Assembly (NCBI GenBank): GCA_012959785.1
Contig: DUCM01000009.1
Location: forward strand, 1-64,000
Length of the DNA stretch: 64,000 nucleotides
Origin: Planctomycetota bacterium
Lineage (GTDB): Bacteria > Planctomycetota > UBA1135 > GCA-002686595
Direction: 5' to 3'
The stretch's first letter is position 1. Every line of letters begins with the position of its first letter. The notes beneath the pieces are model-generated. The model was given only the letters and a program-made list of their open reading frames with translations, was not told the origin of the DNA and made no database searches. Below are positions 25,201 through 33,061 of this stretch, piece after piece. The position numbers and the translations under genes are program-made.

Positions 25201-26027
25201 TGGGCCCGGTCAACATGGAAGCCTTGGGCGAGCTCGAAGAGGTCGGCGGTCGGCTCGAGTTCCTCGAGGCGCAGATCGAGGACCTGGTGCAATCGCGACG
25301 GGTCCTGAACGACACCCTGGGAAAGATCGAGGTGGAGAGCGAACGGCTCTTCAAGGACACTTTCGAGGAGGTCCGCGAGAACTTCCAACGCATCTTCCGC
25401 CAGCTCTTCGGCGGCGGCAAGGCGGATGTCAAGCTCGATGAAGGCTTGCCCGTGCTCGAAGCCGGAGTCGAGATCTCCGCCCGCCCGCCGGGCCGCGAGA
25501 TGTTGCCCATCGGTTTGCTCTCCGGCGGCCAGCGCACCATGACCGCCTTGGCACTCTTGTTCGCGGTCTTCGAAGCCCGACCGAGTCCCTTCTGCGTCCT
25601 CGATGAAGTGGACGCGGCCCTCGACGAAGCCAACATCCAGCGCTTCCTCGCCATGTTGGGCGAGTTCCGCAAGAAGACCCAGTTCGTGGTGGTGACCCAC
25701 AACAAGGGCACCATGACCGCCGGTGACAGTCTCTACGGTGTGACCATGCAGACCAAGGGCGTCTCGCGTCAGGTTTCGGTGCAGATGGATGATGTGGACG
25801 AGCTCGTTCCCGAAGCTCGAGGCAGCGACAAACCCGCCGGAGAGGGTCCAGCTGCCAAGGACTCCCCGGGACCGGCAGCCGTGGACGGCGAGTCGGGCGA
25901 ACGGATCGTCGAGCTCACTCCGCGGGTGTCTGGCGAGGCCGAGACGGAAACCGACTCTGGCGCGGACTCAGCTCCGAAGGCCCGGGCTGAGCCTACGGCC
26001 GAACCCAGTCCCGCCGCGGGCAACTAA
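22215..26027 (+). CDS. smc: Chromosome segregation protein SMC
   Basis: 1270 residues. SMC dimers with ScpAB condense and separate chromosomes. Walker A is [20 protein letters not shown] near residue 30, two long coiled coils flank a hinge (~515-670, [20 protein letters not shown]), and the C-terminal head has the ABC signature [16 protein letters not shown] followed by Walker B [16 protein letters not shown]. After the ATPase head the protein has an ~80-residue acidic, low-complexity tail rich in Glu, Ala, Pro and Ser, which most SMCs lack. The start follows the upstream gene after 42 bases. No scpA or scpB is in view. Confidence 0.96.
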   Translation: [1270 protein letters not shown]

Positions 26028-26986
26028 CGACCAAAGTCCGCCGCCACCTGGGGCAGGGCTGCCAGTACCAAGTTGCCCACGCGCTGCAAGCTTTCCATTG
26101 AGCAGTGATCCAACGTGTCCTGGCTTGTGTGCCAGTACTCGTTGGCCTGCGGGCCGAAGTGCAGGTCGATTAAATCCAGGGCTGGGATCCCGCGTAGCTT
26201 GAACTGCTCGTGGTCGTCACGAATCGGATTCCAATAGCGGGCGAAGATCTCCTCGTCGCCCAAGCCCTTGGCCGCCTTGCGGAAGATCGCCAGCAGCCTG
26301 CGGGTGGAGTTGCTGTCCAGTTCTAGGTGCAGGTCCTCGTCGGCCACGAGGTCGAGCAGAATAAACGCCTTGATTCTTTTGAGCGCACCGAAAGTCTGGG
26401 TTAGCTGGCGCACATGGTGGCGCGAGCCGTAGCAGTTATCGGGGTCGCGCCAGGTGAAGCGCATGGCTTCTTCGCCATCGAGAAACAGAAAGCGGTAGGT
26501 CACTGCGCTCTGCTCGGCGTTACTCAGCACCCGCGCCAGTTCGAGCAACGCGGCGACGCCTGAAGCGCCGTCGTTCGCGCCCAAGAACTCAAAGTCCATG
26601 CGTTTGGTGTCGTAGTGCGCTCCCAGGCAAATCATCGGTGCCGGCGCGCCGTCGGGGCCTGGCTGGCCTTCCAGGTCGGCGTAGACATTTTCCATGGCCA
26701 CCGAGCCCCGGGGCGTGCCCTCGGCCGTGAAGGCCTCGCGCACCGGACTCAGCTTGAGGGCCGCGAGTTCCGCCACGAGCCAGTCGCGCAACTCGGCGGC
26801 GGCCGGAGAACCGGCGGGCCGCGCACCGAAGGCGATCTGGGCTTGCATGTGCTTCCAGGCCCGTGCGGCCTCGAACTTCTCTGAAGCCTTGATGGGGGTA
26901 TCGGCGCCTCCATCACGGCAGCCGAGGGTGAAGCAGGGGGCCAGGAGGGGTACCAAGCAGAGGGTTTGGAGGGCGCGGCGATGCAT
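26024..26986 (-). CDS. M28-family peptidase / glutaminyl-peptide cyclotransferase-like lipoprotein
   Basis: 320 residues with a lipoprotein-like signal (APCFTLGC, Cys23). The M28 zinc site is visible as GAHYDTKR (His, Asp), ANDGASGVAALLELAR (Asp), FLDGEEA (Glu-Glu) and the final YWHTSQDTLDHCS (His). The order and the GIPALDLIDLHFGP segment before the last His resemble glutaminyl cyclases (QPCT), which convert N-terminal Gln to pyroglutamate; aminopeptidase activity is the alternative. It is convergent with smc and overlaps its end by four bases. Confidence 0.82.
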   Translation of the reverse strand: MHRRALQTLCLVPLLAPCFTLGCRDGGADTPIKASEKFEAARAWKHMQAQIAFGARPAGSPAAAELRDWLVAELAALKLSPVREAFTAEGTPRGSVAMENVYADLEGQPGPDGAPAPMICLGAHYDTKRMDFEFLGANDGASGVAALLELARVLSNAEQSAVTYRFLFLDGEEAMRFTWRDPDNCYGSRHHVRQLTQTFGALKRIKAFILLDLVADEDLHLELDSNSTRRLLAIFRKAAKGLGDEEIFARYWNPIRDDHEQFKLRGIPALDLIDLHFGPQANEYWHTSQDTLDHCSMESLQRVGNLVLAALPQVAADFGR

Positions 26987-27331
26987 AGCCCGAGATCCTA
27001 CCCCAGCCCGTTCCGGGAAAAAGGCTCCAAGGGCTCGGATTCGATGTCTCTCCAGGCGCCTGGGCGGGTCCCGACGCCTCTCACAGGGCTAGAGAGCCCT
27101 TGAGCGCGGGGCAGCGCATGACTGGGCCCTGTAAAATCCCCGCCTGCCCCAGACCCATCTCTGGCATGGAACCGCTTTGCCCTGGAATAGGGGCCTCAAG
27201 CGGACCAGAGAAGAGGTCGAGGAAGAAGACGCACCCACCCCTCCTGGCCGTGCTCTCCAGTCCTCGAGTTCGTCGGCGTCAAGTTCGTCGGCATCCAGTT
27301 CGTCGGCATCCATGCCGATTGAAAAAAATCC
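26987..27331. other. 345-base region between divergent M28 and prkA genes
   Basis: TAAAAT at 27132-27137 is a good -10 for prkA but lacks a -35 at proper distance. A block of three 15-base direct repeats lies at 27267-27311. An in-frame TGA at 27320-27322, just before the prkA ATG, fixes the prkA start. No convincing gene is seen here. Confidence 0.5.
27267..27311 (+). repeat. Three tandem 15-base repeats in the prkA leader
   Basis: The unit AGTTCGTCGGCATCC occurs three times head to tail (the first copy ends GCGTCA), ending 20 bases before the prkA ATG. They lie in the presumed 5' untranslated region. They might bind a regulator or be slippage-prone; read as protein they give only low-complexity sequence in all frames. 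Confidence 0.7.
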
Positions 27332-29410
27332 ATGTCTGAGTTTCACAAGCCTCTCGATCACACCTCTGCACCCTCCGGCTCTCTGATCGACCTCGTCGGT
27401 AAGGAGCGGGAACTCCAGCGCTTCAAGACCCTCAGCTGGGAGGGTTCCTTTGAGGACTACCTCGATCTCGTTGTAGAGAACCCGCTCATCGCTCGCAACG
27501 CCTGGCAAAGGCTGTACGACATGATTCGCTCCCACGGTAGCGAGGATCCCGAGGTAGCGGGCGCTCCCCGGCGCTGGAGGCTCTTCGATGATCCCCTCGG
27601 TGGCGGCCACGACGCCGTGTTCGGCCTCGATGAACCCCTCGACCGCCTGGTGCAGACCATTCGTGCGGGAGCCTCTGGCTTTGGCCCTGAACGCCGGGTG
27701 ATCCTCTTGCACGGCCCCGTGGGCAGTTCCAAGAGCACGGTGGTGCGGCTCATGAAGACGGCCCTTGAGGAGTACTCGAAATCCGCTGCGGGGGCCTTGT
27801 ACACCTTTAGCTGGACTGTAGACGGCGAGACCATCGAGTCACCCATGCACCAGGAGCCCCTGCTCCTGATTCCCGAGGACTCGCGAGCGGCCGTGCTCGA
27901 GAGCATCAACAAGGGACTGCGCTGTGAGTACGAAATAGGTATCGAGGGCGACCTCGATCCGGTCAGTCGCTATTACTTCAAGCTTCTTCTCGATCGTTAT
28001 GACGGCGACTGGAAGCGCGTCATTGAGCATGTCAGGGTGCGCCGCATGGTGCTCTCCGAGGCTGACCGCGTGGGCATCGGCACCTTCCAGCCCAAGGACG
28101 AAAAAAACCAGGACTCGACCGAACTGACCGGGGATTTGAACTACCGCAAGATTGCCGAGTACGGATCCGATTCGGACCCACGCGCTTTCAATTTCGATGG
28201 AGAGTTCAACATCGCCAACCGCGGCCTGTTGGAGTTCGTGGAGGTGCTCAAACTCGATGTGGCTTTCCTCTACGACCTGCTTGGTGCCACCCAGGAGCAC
28301 TCGATCAAGCCGCGCAAGTTCGCCCAGACCAGCATTGACGAAGTCATCATCGGGCACACCAACGAACCCGAGTACAAGAAGTTGCAGTCGAACGACTTGA
28401 TGGAGGCCTTCCGCGACCGCACGATCAAGATCGACATTCCCTACAACTTGTCGGTCAAGGACGAGGTGCGTATTTACCGTCGGCAGTTCCGCAAGAAGGG
28501 CGCGGCGCGCTGCACCGTGGCGCCGCACACCCTCGAGATCGCAGCCCTGTGGAGTGTCCTGTCGCGCCTTGACGAACCGTCGCACCCCAACATGACACTC
28601 CTGCAAAAGGCCCGCGCCTATGCCGGTGAAATGGTCTCTGGCTTCAGTCGCGAGAATGTGCGCGAGATGAAGAACGCTTCCGAGCGAGAGGGCCTGGTGG
28701 GCGTCAGCCCGCGCTATGTGCAGGACTCGATCGCCACTTGCCTCGTCTCCGATCGCCCGGTGATCGGGCCTCTGGATGTGCTCGAGGTCCTCGAGGACGG
28801 TTTGCGCCATCACAGCCTGATTTCGAACGAGGAGACTCGCAAGCGCTACACCCAACTGATCTCCACCGCCCGTGAGGAGTACGAGGAGATTATCAAACGC
28901 GAGGTGCAGTTGGCCATCTCGGCCGACAGTGAGGCCCTCGATCGCCTGTGCAGCAAGTACATCGATAATGTGAAGGCCTATGTCACATCCGAGATGGTTG
29001 TGGACACCGGTGGTCGTGAGCACGATCCCGACGAGCGCTTGATGCGTTCGCTGGAAGAAAAGATCGACATCCCCGATTCCCGCAAGGACGACTTCCGCCA
29101 CGAGCTGATGAACTACATCGCCGCGGTACACCTTGATGGACAGACTTTTGACTACCGCGAGAACGACCGCTTACGCCGCGCCCTGGAACTGAAGATGTTC
29201 GAGGATCGCCGCGACACGATCCAGCTCACCAGCCTGGTCTCCACCGTGGTCGATCCCGACACTCAGGAGAAAATCGCGGTCATCCGCGACCGCATGTGCC
29301 GCGAGTTCGGCTACGACGAAGTCTCCGCGGAAGAGGTTCTGCAATATGTCGCCGGCATCTTCGCCCGGGGCGAAGCCAAGCAGGAGCCTGGCGACACCGA
29401 GGCAGCCTAG
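27332..29410 (+). CDS. prkA: PrkA-type serine protein kinase with AAA domain
   Basis: 692 residues (E. coli YeaG has 644). PrkA proteins pair an N-terminal AAA-type ATPase with a C-terminal kinase-like domain and act in stress and stationary-phase regulation. The Walker A loop is LLHGPVGSSKSTVVRLMK near residue 125, and FGLDEPLDRLVQ precedes it. Later family stretches include NIANRGLLEFVEVLK and EHSIKPRKFAQTSIDEVIIGHTNE, each typical of PrkA. The gene heads a prkA-yeaH-spoVR operon, a widely conserved trio. The next gene starts four bases after the stop. Confidence 0.95.
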   Translation: MSEFHKPLDHTSAPSGSLIDLVGKERELQRFKTLSWEGSFEDYLDLVVENPLIARNAWQRLYDMIRSHGSEDPEVAGAPRRWRLFDDPLGGGHDAVFGLDEPLDRLVQTIRAGASGFGPERRVILLHGPVGSSKSTVVRLMKTALEEYSKSAAGALYTFSWTVDGETIESPMHQEPLLLIPEDSRAAVLESINKGLRCEYEIGIEGDLDPVSRYYFKLLLDRYDGDWKRVIEHVRVRRMVLSEADRVGIGTFQPKDEKNQDSTELTGDLNYRKIAEYGSDSDPRAFNFDGEFNIANRGLLEFVEVLKLDVAFLYDLLGATQEHSIKPRKFAQTSIDEVIIGHTNEPEYKKLQSNDLMEAFRDRTIKIDIPYNLSVKDEVRIYRRQFRKKGAARCTVAPHTLEIAALWSVLSRLDEPSHPNMTLLQKARAYAGEMVSGFSRENVREMKNASEREGLVGVSPRYVQDSIATCLVSDRPVIGPLDVLEVLEDGLRHHSLISNEETRKRYTQLISTAREEYEEIIKREVQLAISADSEALDRLCSKYIDNVKAYVTSEMVVDTGGREHDPDERLMRSLEEKIDIPDSRKDDFRHELMNYIAAVHLDGQTFDYRENDRLRRALELKMFEDRRDTIQLTSLVSTVVDPDTQEKIAVIRDRMCREFGYDEVSAEEVLQYVAGIFARGEAKQEPGDTEAA

Positions 29411-29413
29411 CCC

Positions 29414-30520
29414 ATGTTCCGCATCGAGCGAGACCGAGCGCGCTTCCGCGAAATCGTTCGCGGCAGATTGCGCAAAGACCTACGCAAGTACCTCTCGAGC
29501 ACCGAGCTTCTGGGGCGCCGCGGGGACAAGTCCATCTCGATCCCGATTCCACAGATCGAACTGCCGCGCTTTCGTTTTGGTGACAATTCCAAGCAAGGTG
29601 TGGGCCAGGGGCCCGGAGAGGAAGGCGACGCGGTGGATGGCGAGGGCCAGGAAGGCGAGGGTGGCGGCGGCGCTGGCGAACAGGCGGGCGAACACATCCT
29701 CGAGGTCGATGTGGACCTCGTGGAGCTGGCCGAAATGCTCGGTGAGGAACTTGAACTGCCCAATATCGAGCCGCGCGGGAATCGCTTGCTGTCCACCGAG
29801 GGCGGGCGCTACTCGGGCATTCGCCAGACCGGTCCCAAGTCCTTGCGGCACTTCCGACGCACTTTTGACCGCGCCCTGCGGCGCCAGATTGCCGAGGGCG
29901 AGTGGAATCCCAAGAACCCGCGCATCATCCCGATCCACGACGACGAGCGCATCAGGAGCTGCAAGTCGGTGCCCAAGCCGGACTCCTCGGCGGTCATCTT
30001 CCACATCATGGATGTCTCGGGCTCCATGGGCCGTGAGCAGAAGGAAATCGTGCGCATCAAGGCCTTCTGGATCGACACCTGGTTGCGTAGTCAGTACACA
30101 AACCTCGAAGTCGTCTACATCGTGCATGATGCCGTGGCTCGTATCGTGGACCAGGACACTTTCTTTCACTTGCGCGAGTCGGGCGGCACAAAAATCTCCT
30201 CTGCCTACGATTTGTTCCTCTCGCAGATCCTCGAGCGCTTTCGTCCCGAAGAGTGGAACATTTACCCCTTCCACTACTCCGACGGCGACAACTGGTCGGC
30301 CCGCGACACCGAGCGCTGCATAAATCTGCTGCGCGACGAAATTCTGCCGCGGGTTAATCAGTTCTGCTACGGACAGGTCAAGAGCGCCTACGGCTCGGGT
30401 CAGTTCAAGAAGGACCTCGACGATGCCTTGGGTGAGGAAGGGCGCTTGGTGTGTGCCGCAGTGGACGACCGCGAGGGCATTTCCGAGGCCATTCGGACCT
30501 TCCTGGGGAGTGGCCGCTGA
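29414..30520 (+). CDS. yeaH: YeaH/DUF444 protein with von Willebrand A domain
   Basis: 368 residues. The N-terminal half is charged, with a Gly/Glu-rich linker (~70-95, GEGQEGEGGGG), followed by IEPRGNRLL. The C-terminal half is a vWA fold with the MIDAS metal motif DVSGSMGREQKEIVR (DxSxS) near residue 200 and HLRESGGTKISSAY. YeaH accompanies PrkA and SpoVR/YcgB in many bacteria; the molecular role is not settled. It overlaps spoVR by one base (TGATG). Confidence 0.93.
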   Translation: MFRIERDRARFREIVRGRLRKDLRKYLSSTELLGRRGDKSISIPIPQIELPRFRFGDNSKQGVGQGPGEEGDAVDGEGQEGEGGGGAGEQAGEHILEVDVDLVELAEMLGEELELPNIEPRGNRLLSTEGGRYSGIRQTGPKSLRHFRRTFDRALRRQIAEGEWNPKNPRIIPIHDDERIRSCKSVPKPDSSAVIFHIMDVSGSMGREQKEIVRIKAFWIDTWLRSQYTNLEVVYIVHDAVARIVDQDTFFHLRESGGTKISSAYDLFLSQILERFRPEEWNIYPFHYSDGDNWSARDTERCINLLRDEILPRVNQFCYGQVKSAYGSGQFKKDLDDALGEEGRLVCAAVDDREGISEAIRTFLGSGR

Positions 30521-31944
30521 TGGTGCGCACTTCGAGCTTGCCGCCAGTCTTGCAGCAGCAGGCCATCGATATCGAGGCGATCGCTCGGGCATCTGGACTC
30601 GACTTCTTCGATGTGATCTTCGAGTACCTCGACGCCCGTCAAGTGAACGCCGTGGCGGCCTACGGTGGCTTCCCCGTGCGCTACCCCTCCTGGCGCTTTG
30701 GCATGGAGTACGAGCGCCTGGACAAGGGTTACAGCTGGGGCCTCTCCAAGATCTATGAGCTGGTCATCAACAACGACCCAACCTATGCCTATCTCGTGCG
30801 CGCGAACTCGGCCATGGAGCAGAAGCTCGTCATGGCCCATGTTTTTGGCCACGCGGATTTCTTCAAGCACAACATCTGGTTCTCGCCCAGCGAGCGGCGC
30901 ATGGTCGATGTGATGGCCACGGGTGCGACCCGTGTGCGGCGCTACATCGACACCTATGGACAGGACAGAGTGGATGAGTTCCTCGACGGCGTCCTGGCCC
31001 TCGACAACCTGATCGATCCCTACCTGCCCCTACGCGAGGCTACCAGCCGCCGCTCTTTTGTCCGGCCCGTGTCGCCCCTCGAACGCGCCCGGCATTCCTT
31101 CGCCCAGGCCTCGGCTTCGCCGGAAGAGCGCGAGGCGGCCGAGGAGCGCGCGCTATCCCAGGAGGACCCCACGACCCTACCGACCCTGGATGTGCTCGGG
31201 TTCCTGGCCGAAGAGGCCGACCTCGCCGAGTGGCAGCGCGATATCTTGCGAATCGTGCGCCAGGAGGCCTACTACTTCGTGCCTCAGCGCATGACCAAGA
31301 TCATGAACGAGGGTTGGGCCTCGTTCTGGCACAGCCGCATCCTGACCCGTTCGGTCCTGGGCGCCGATGAGATCGTGGACTTCGCCGACTGCCACAGTGG
31401 CGCCACCGCCACCCAGCCCGGCCAACTCAATCCCTACAAGTTGGGCATCGACCTCTTCCGCCACGCAGAGGAGACCGGCCATGACCTGTTTCAGTTGCGC
31501 GCCCTGCACAACGATGTCTCCTTTATCGACAAGCTCGTCGACGAGGAGTTCGCCGCCAAGTCCGAGCTCTTTCTGTACAGCAAGAATCCACGCACGGGTC
31601 GCATGGAGGTCAGCGGCAGGGACTGGCAGAAAATCAAGAAACAGCTGCTATGCGAGTTGGCCTCGGGCGGACTGCCCCAGATCGAATTGGTCCAGCGCGA
31701 CTTTGGGGGCCAGGGCGAGCTGCTCTTGAGGCACCGCTTCGACGGCCGCGAATTGCAACTCGACCAGGCCGGTGAGACCCTGCGCAGCCTGGCGCGCCTG
31801 TGGGGCCGGACATGTCACCTCGAGACCTTGATCGAAGGCCAGCCCCTGCGTATCAAGAGCGATGGAGAGGAGATATCGCGGGTGGAACAGTCCCCGAGCG
31901 CGTCCACGCCCCCCGCGGGCGAGGGCGAGCAGCCGGCGGCCTGA
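30520..31944 (+). CDS. spoVR: SpoVR/YcgB family protein
   Basis: 474 residues. Conserved family stretches are YPSWRFGMEYERL, LVMAHVFGHADFFKHN with its histidines, and MNEGWASFWHSRIL. The function is not fully established; in Bacillus it affects spore cortex formation, while in non-sporulating bacteria it travels with prkA and yeaH as a stress module. The ATG at 30520 overlaps the yeaH stop. The tail (PSASTPPAGEGEQPAA) is low-complexity. Confidence 0.93.
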   Translation: MVRTSSLPPVLQQQAIDIEAIARASGLDFFDVIFEYLDARQVNAVAAYGGFPVRYPSWRFGMEYERLDKGYSWGLSKIYELVINNDPTYAYLVRANSAMEQKLVMAHVFGHADFFKHNIWFSPSERRMVDVMATGATRVRRYIDTYGQDRVDEFLDGVLALDNLIDPYLPLREATSRRSFVRPVSPLERARHSFAQASASPEEREAAEERALSQEDPTTLPTLDVLGFLAEEADLAEWQRDILRIVRQEAYYFVPQRMTKIMNEGWASFWHSRILTRSVLGADEIVDFADCHSGATATQPGQLNPYKLGIDLFRHAEETGHDLFQLRALHNDVSFIDKLVDEEFAAKSELFLYSKNPRTGRMEVSGRDWQKIKKQLLCELASGGLPQIELVQRDFGGQGELLLRHRFDGRELQLDQAGETLRSLARLWGRTCHLETLIEGQPLRIKSDGEEISRVEQSPSASTPPAGEGEQPAA

Positions 31945-32012
31945 GGGCGCGGCCTCTTCATCTTCCCGGGGGTAAGCCGCTTCGGATCCTCCCCGCGCCG
32001 CCCTACAATCCC

Positions 32013-32034
32013 GTGGCCCCTGTAACGGGGCCAC
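32013..32034 (+). other. Perfect 8-bp hairpin after spoVR
   Basis: GTGGCCCC and GGGGCCAC form a perfect stem around a six-base loop, 68 bases after the spoVR stop and 58 before the nuclease gene. No T-run follows. TACAAT at 32004-32009 just before it resembles a -10 element, so this may be a promoter region rather than a terminator. Confidence 0.4.
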
Positions 32035-32078
32035 ACCCGACGAGTGACTGCCGTGATAGGCGCGGCAGGTGAGCATTC

Positions 32079-32085
32079 GGGAGGA
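32079..32085 (+). promoter_or_regulatory. Strong ribosome binding site of the nuclease gene
   Basis: GGGAGGA seven bases before ATG 32093 is one of the few near-perfect Shine-Dalgarno sequences in the window, and it fixes the start. Confidence 0.75.
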
Positions 32086-32092
32086 CATATAG

Positions 32093-33061
32093 ATGGCTTT
32101 TGCGCACGAATTCTCCTGGTCGACTTCCCGCGCCGGCACCTTCGCTGCTTGCAGGCGGCGCTACTATCACGACTACTATTCCTCGTGGAATGGGTGGTCC
32201 AAGGAGGCCGCCCCCGAGCGCCAGCAGGCCTACATGCTGAAGAAGATGACCCGCATGCCCCAGCTCGCGGGCACGGTCCTGCACGAAGCCCTGGCGGAGT
32301 ACTTCGACCGCCATTCGGAGGGCCAGGAGATGACCGCGGACGAGGTACTCGAGTTGGCCTGCTCAGCCTTGCGCGAGGGCTATCGCGAGTCCCGCGCCGG
32401 CGCCTGGCGCCAGCGGCCCGCCAAGTACTGTCACCTCGCCGAACACCATTACGAGGAAGTCTGCATCGATGAGTCCGGCAGCAACGCGGCGGAGTACGGC
32501 AAGCTATTCATCGAGCGCTTGCGGCGCTCGGTGGATTGCTTCTTCAGCGCCCCCGAAATGCACGCGGCCCGGGAGGCTACAGCGGCGGAGATGCTCAGCG
32601 TCGAGGGCCGCCCGCCGGGAGACCGCGCCAATCGAGGCTTTGCCACGATTCAAATGGCAGAGACCAAGGTGTTTGCCATTCCGGACTTCGCCCACCGCAA
32701 CTCGGAGCAAGGCCAGCCACAACACGTGATCTACGACTGGAAGACCGGCAACCCTCGCGAGCAGGACGAGTTTCAACTGGGCGTGTATGTATTCTTCGCC
32801 ATGGAGAAGTGGGGCGCGAAGCCCGAAGATGTGCTCGCTGTGGACGCCTACCTGACTCGCGGAGAGTTCAAGAGCCTGCGATTTTCCTCCGAGCGCATGG
32901 CCGGGATTCGGGACCGCCTGGAGGGCTCCCTGGCCGAGATGCGCAGCTTGCACTTCGATGCCGATGAATCCATGGGCGACCCCGAGGACTTCCCGCTCAT
33001 CGCCGATTCCGGCGCGGCTGAGTGCACTGGCTGCAACTACCGCGAACTCTGCGGTCGCTAA
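32093..33061 (+). CDS. PD-(D/E)XK nuclease, RecB/Cas4-like with Cys cluster
   Basis: 322 residues. Core motifs fit the RecB/Cas4 nuclease family: His in GTVLHEALAEYF (~65), Asp in FAIPDFAH (~203), D-x-K in VIYDWKTG (~219), then QLGVYVFF. One cysteine near the N-terminus (FAACRRRYYHDY) and three at the C-terminus (CTGCNYRELC) form the layout that holds a [4Fe-4S] cluster in AddB/Cas4-type nucleases. No cas genes, helicase or phage genes are adjacent, so the role (repair, or defence) is open. Its stop abuts the convergent OPT gene with no gap. Confidence 0.85.
   Translation: MAFAHEFSWSTSRAGTFAACRRRYYHDYYSSWNGWSKEAAPERQQAYMLKKMTRMPQLAGTVLHEALAEYFDRHSEGQEMTADEVLELACSALREGYRESRAGAWRQRPAKYCHLAEHHYEEVCIDESGSNAAEYGKLFIERLRRSVDCFFSAPEMHAAREATAAEMLSVEGRPPGDRANRGFATIQMAETKVFAIPDFAHRNSEQGQPQHVIYDWKTGNPREQDEFQLGVYVFFAMEKWGAKPEDVLAVDAYLTRGEFKSLRFSSERMAGIRDRLEGSLAEMRSLHFDADESMGDPEDFPLIADSGAAECTGCNYRELCGR

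Noticed and set aside
27167-27180. Sigma-54-like TGGA...TTGC element upstream of prkA (E. coli yeaGH is sigma-54 dependent)
   Set aside because: The spacing between the GG and GC pairs is one base shorter than the strict consensus, and TGGCA is imperfect.
27267-27311. CRISPR array
   Set aside because: The 15-base units are directly adjacent, without spacers, and no cas operon is present; the Cas4-like nuclease is 5 kb away and stands alone.
26987-27331. Short Ser/Arg-rich frames across the prkA leader as small genes
   Set aside because: Their sequence is mostly the 15-base repeat read in different frames, with no ribosome site or conserved motif.
32093-33061. Defence island around the Cas4-like nuclease
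   Set aside because: Neighbours are prkA/yeaH/spoVR and an OPT transporter; no helicase, toxin, methylase or phage gene is adjacent.
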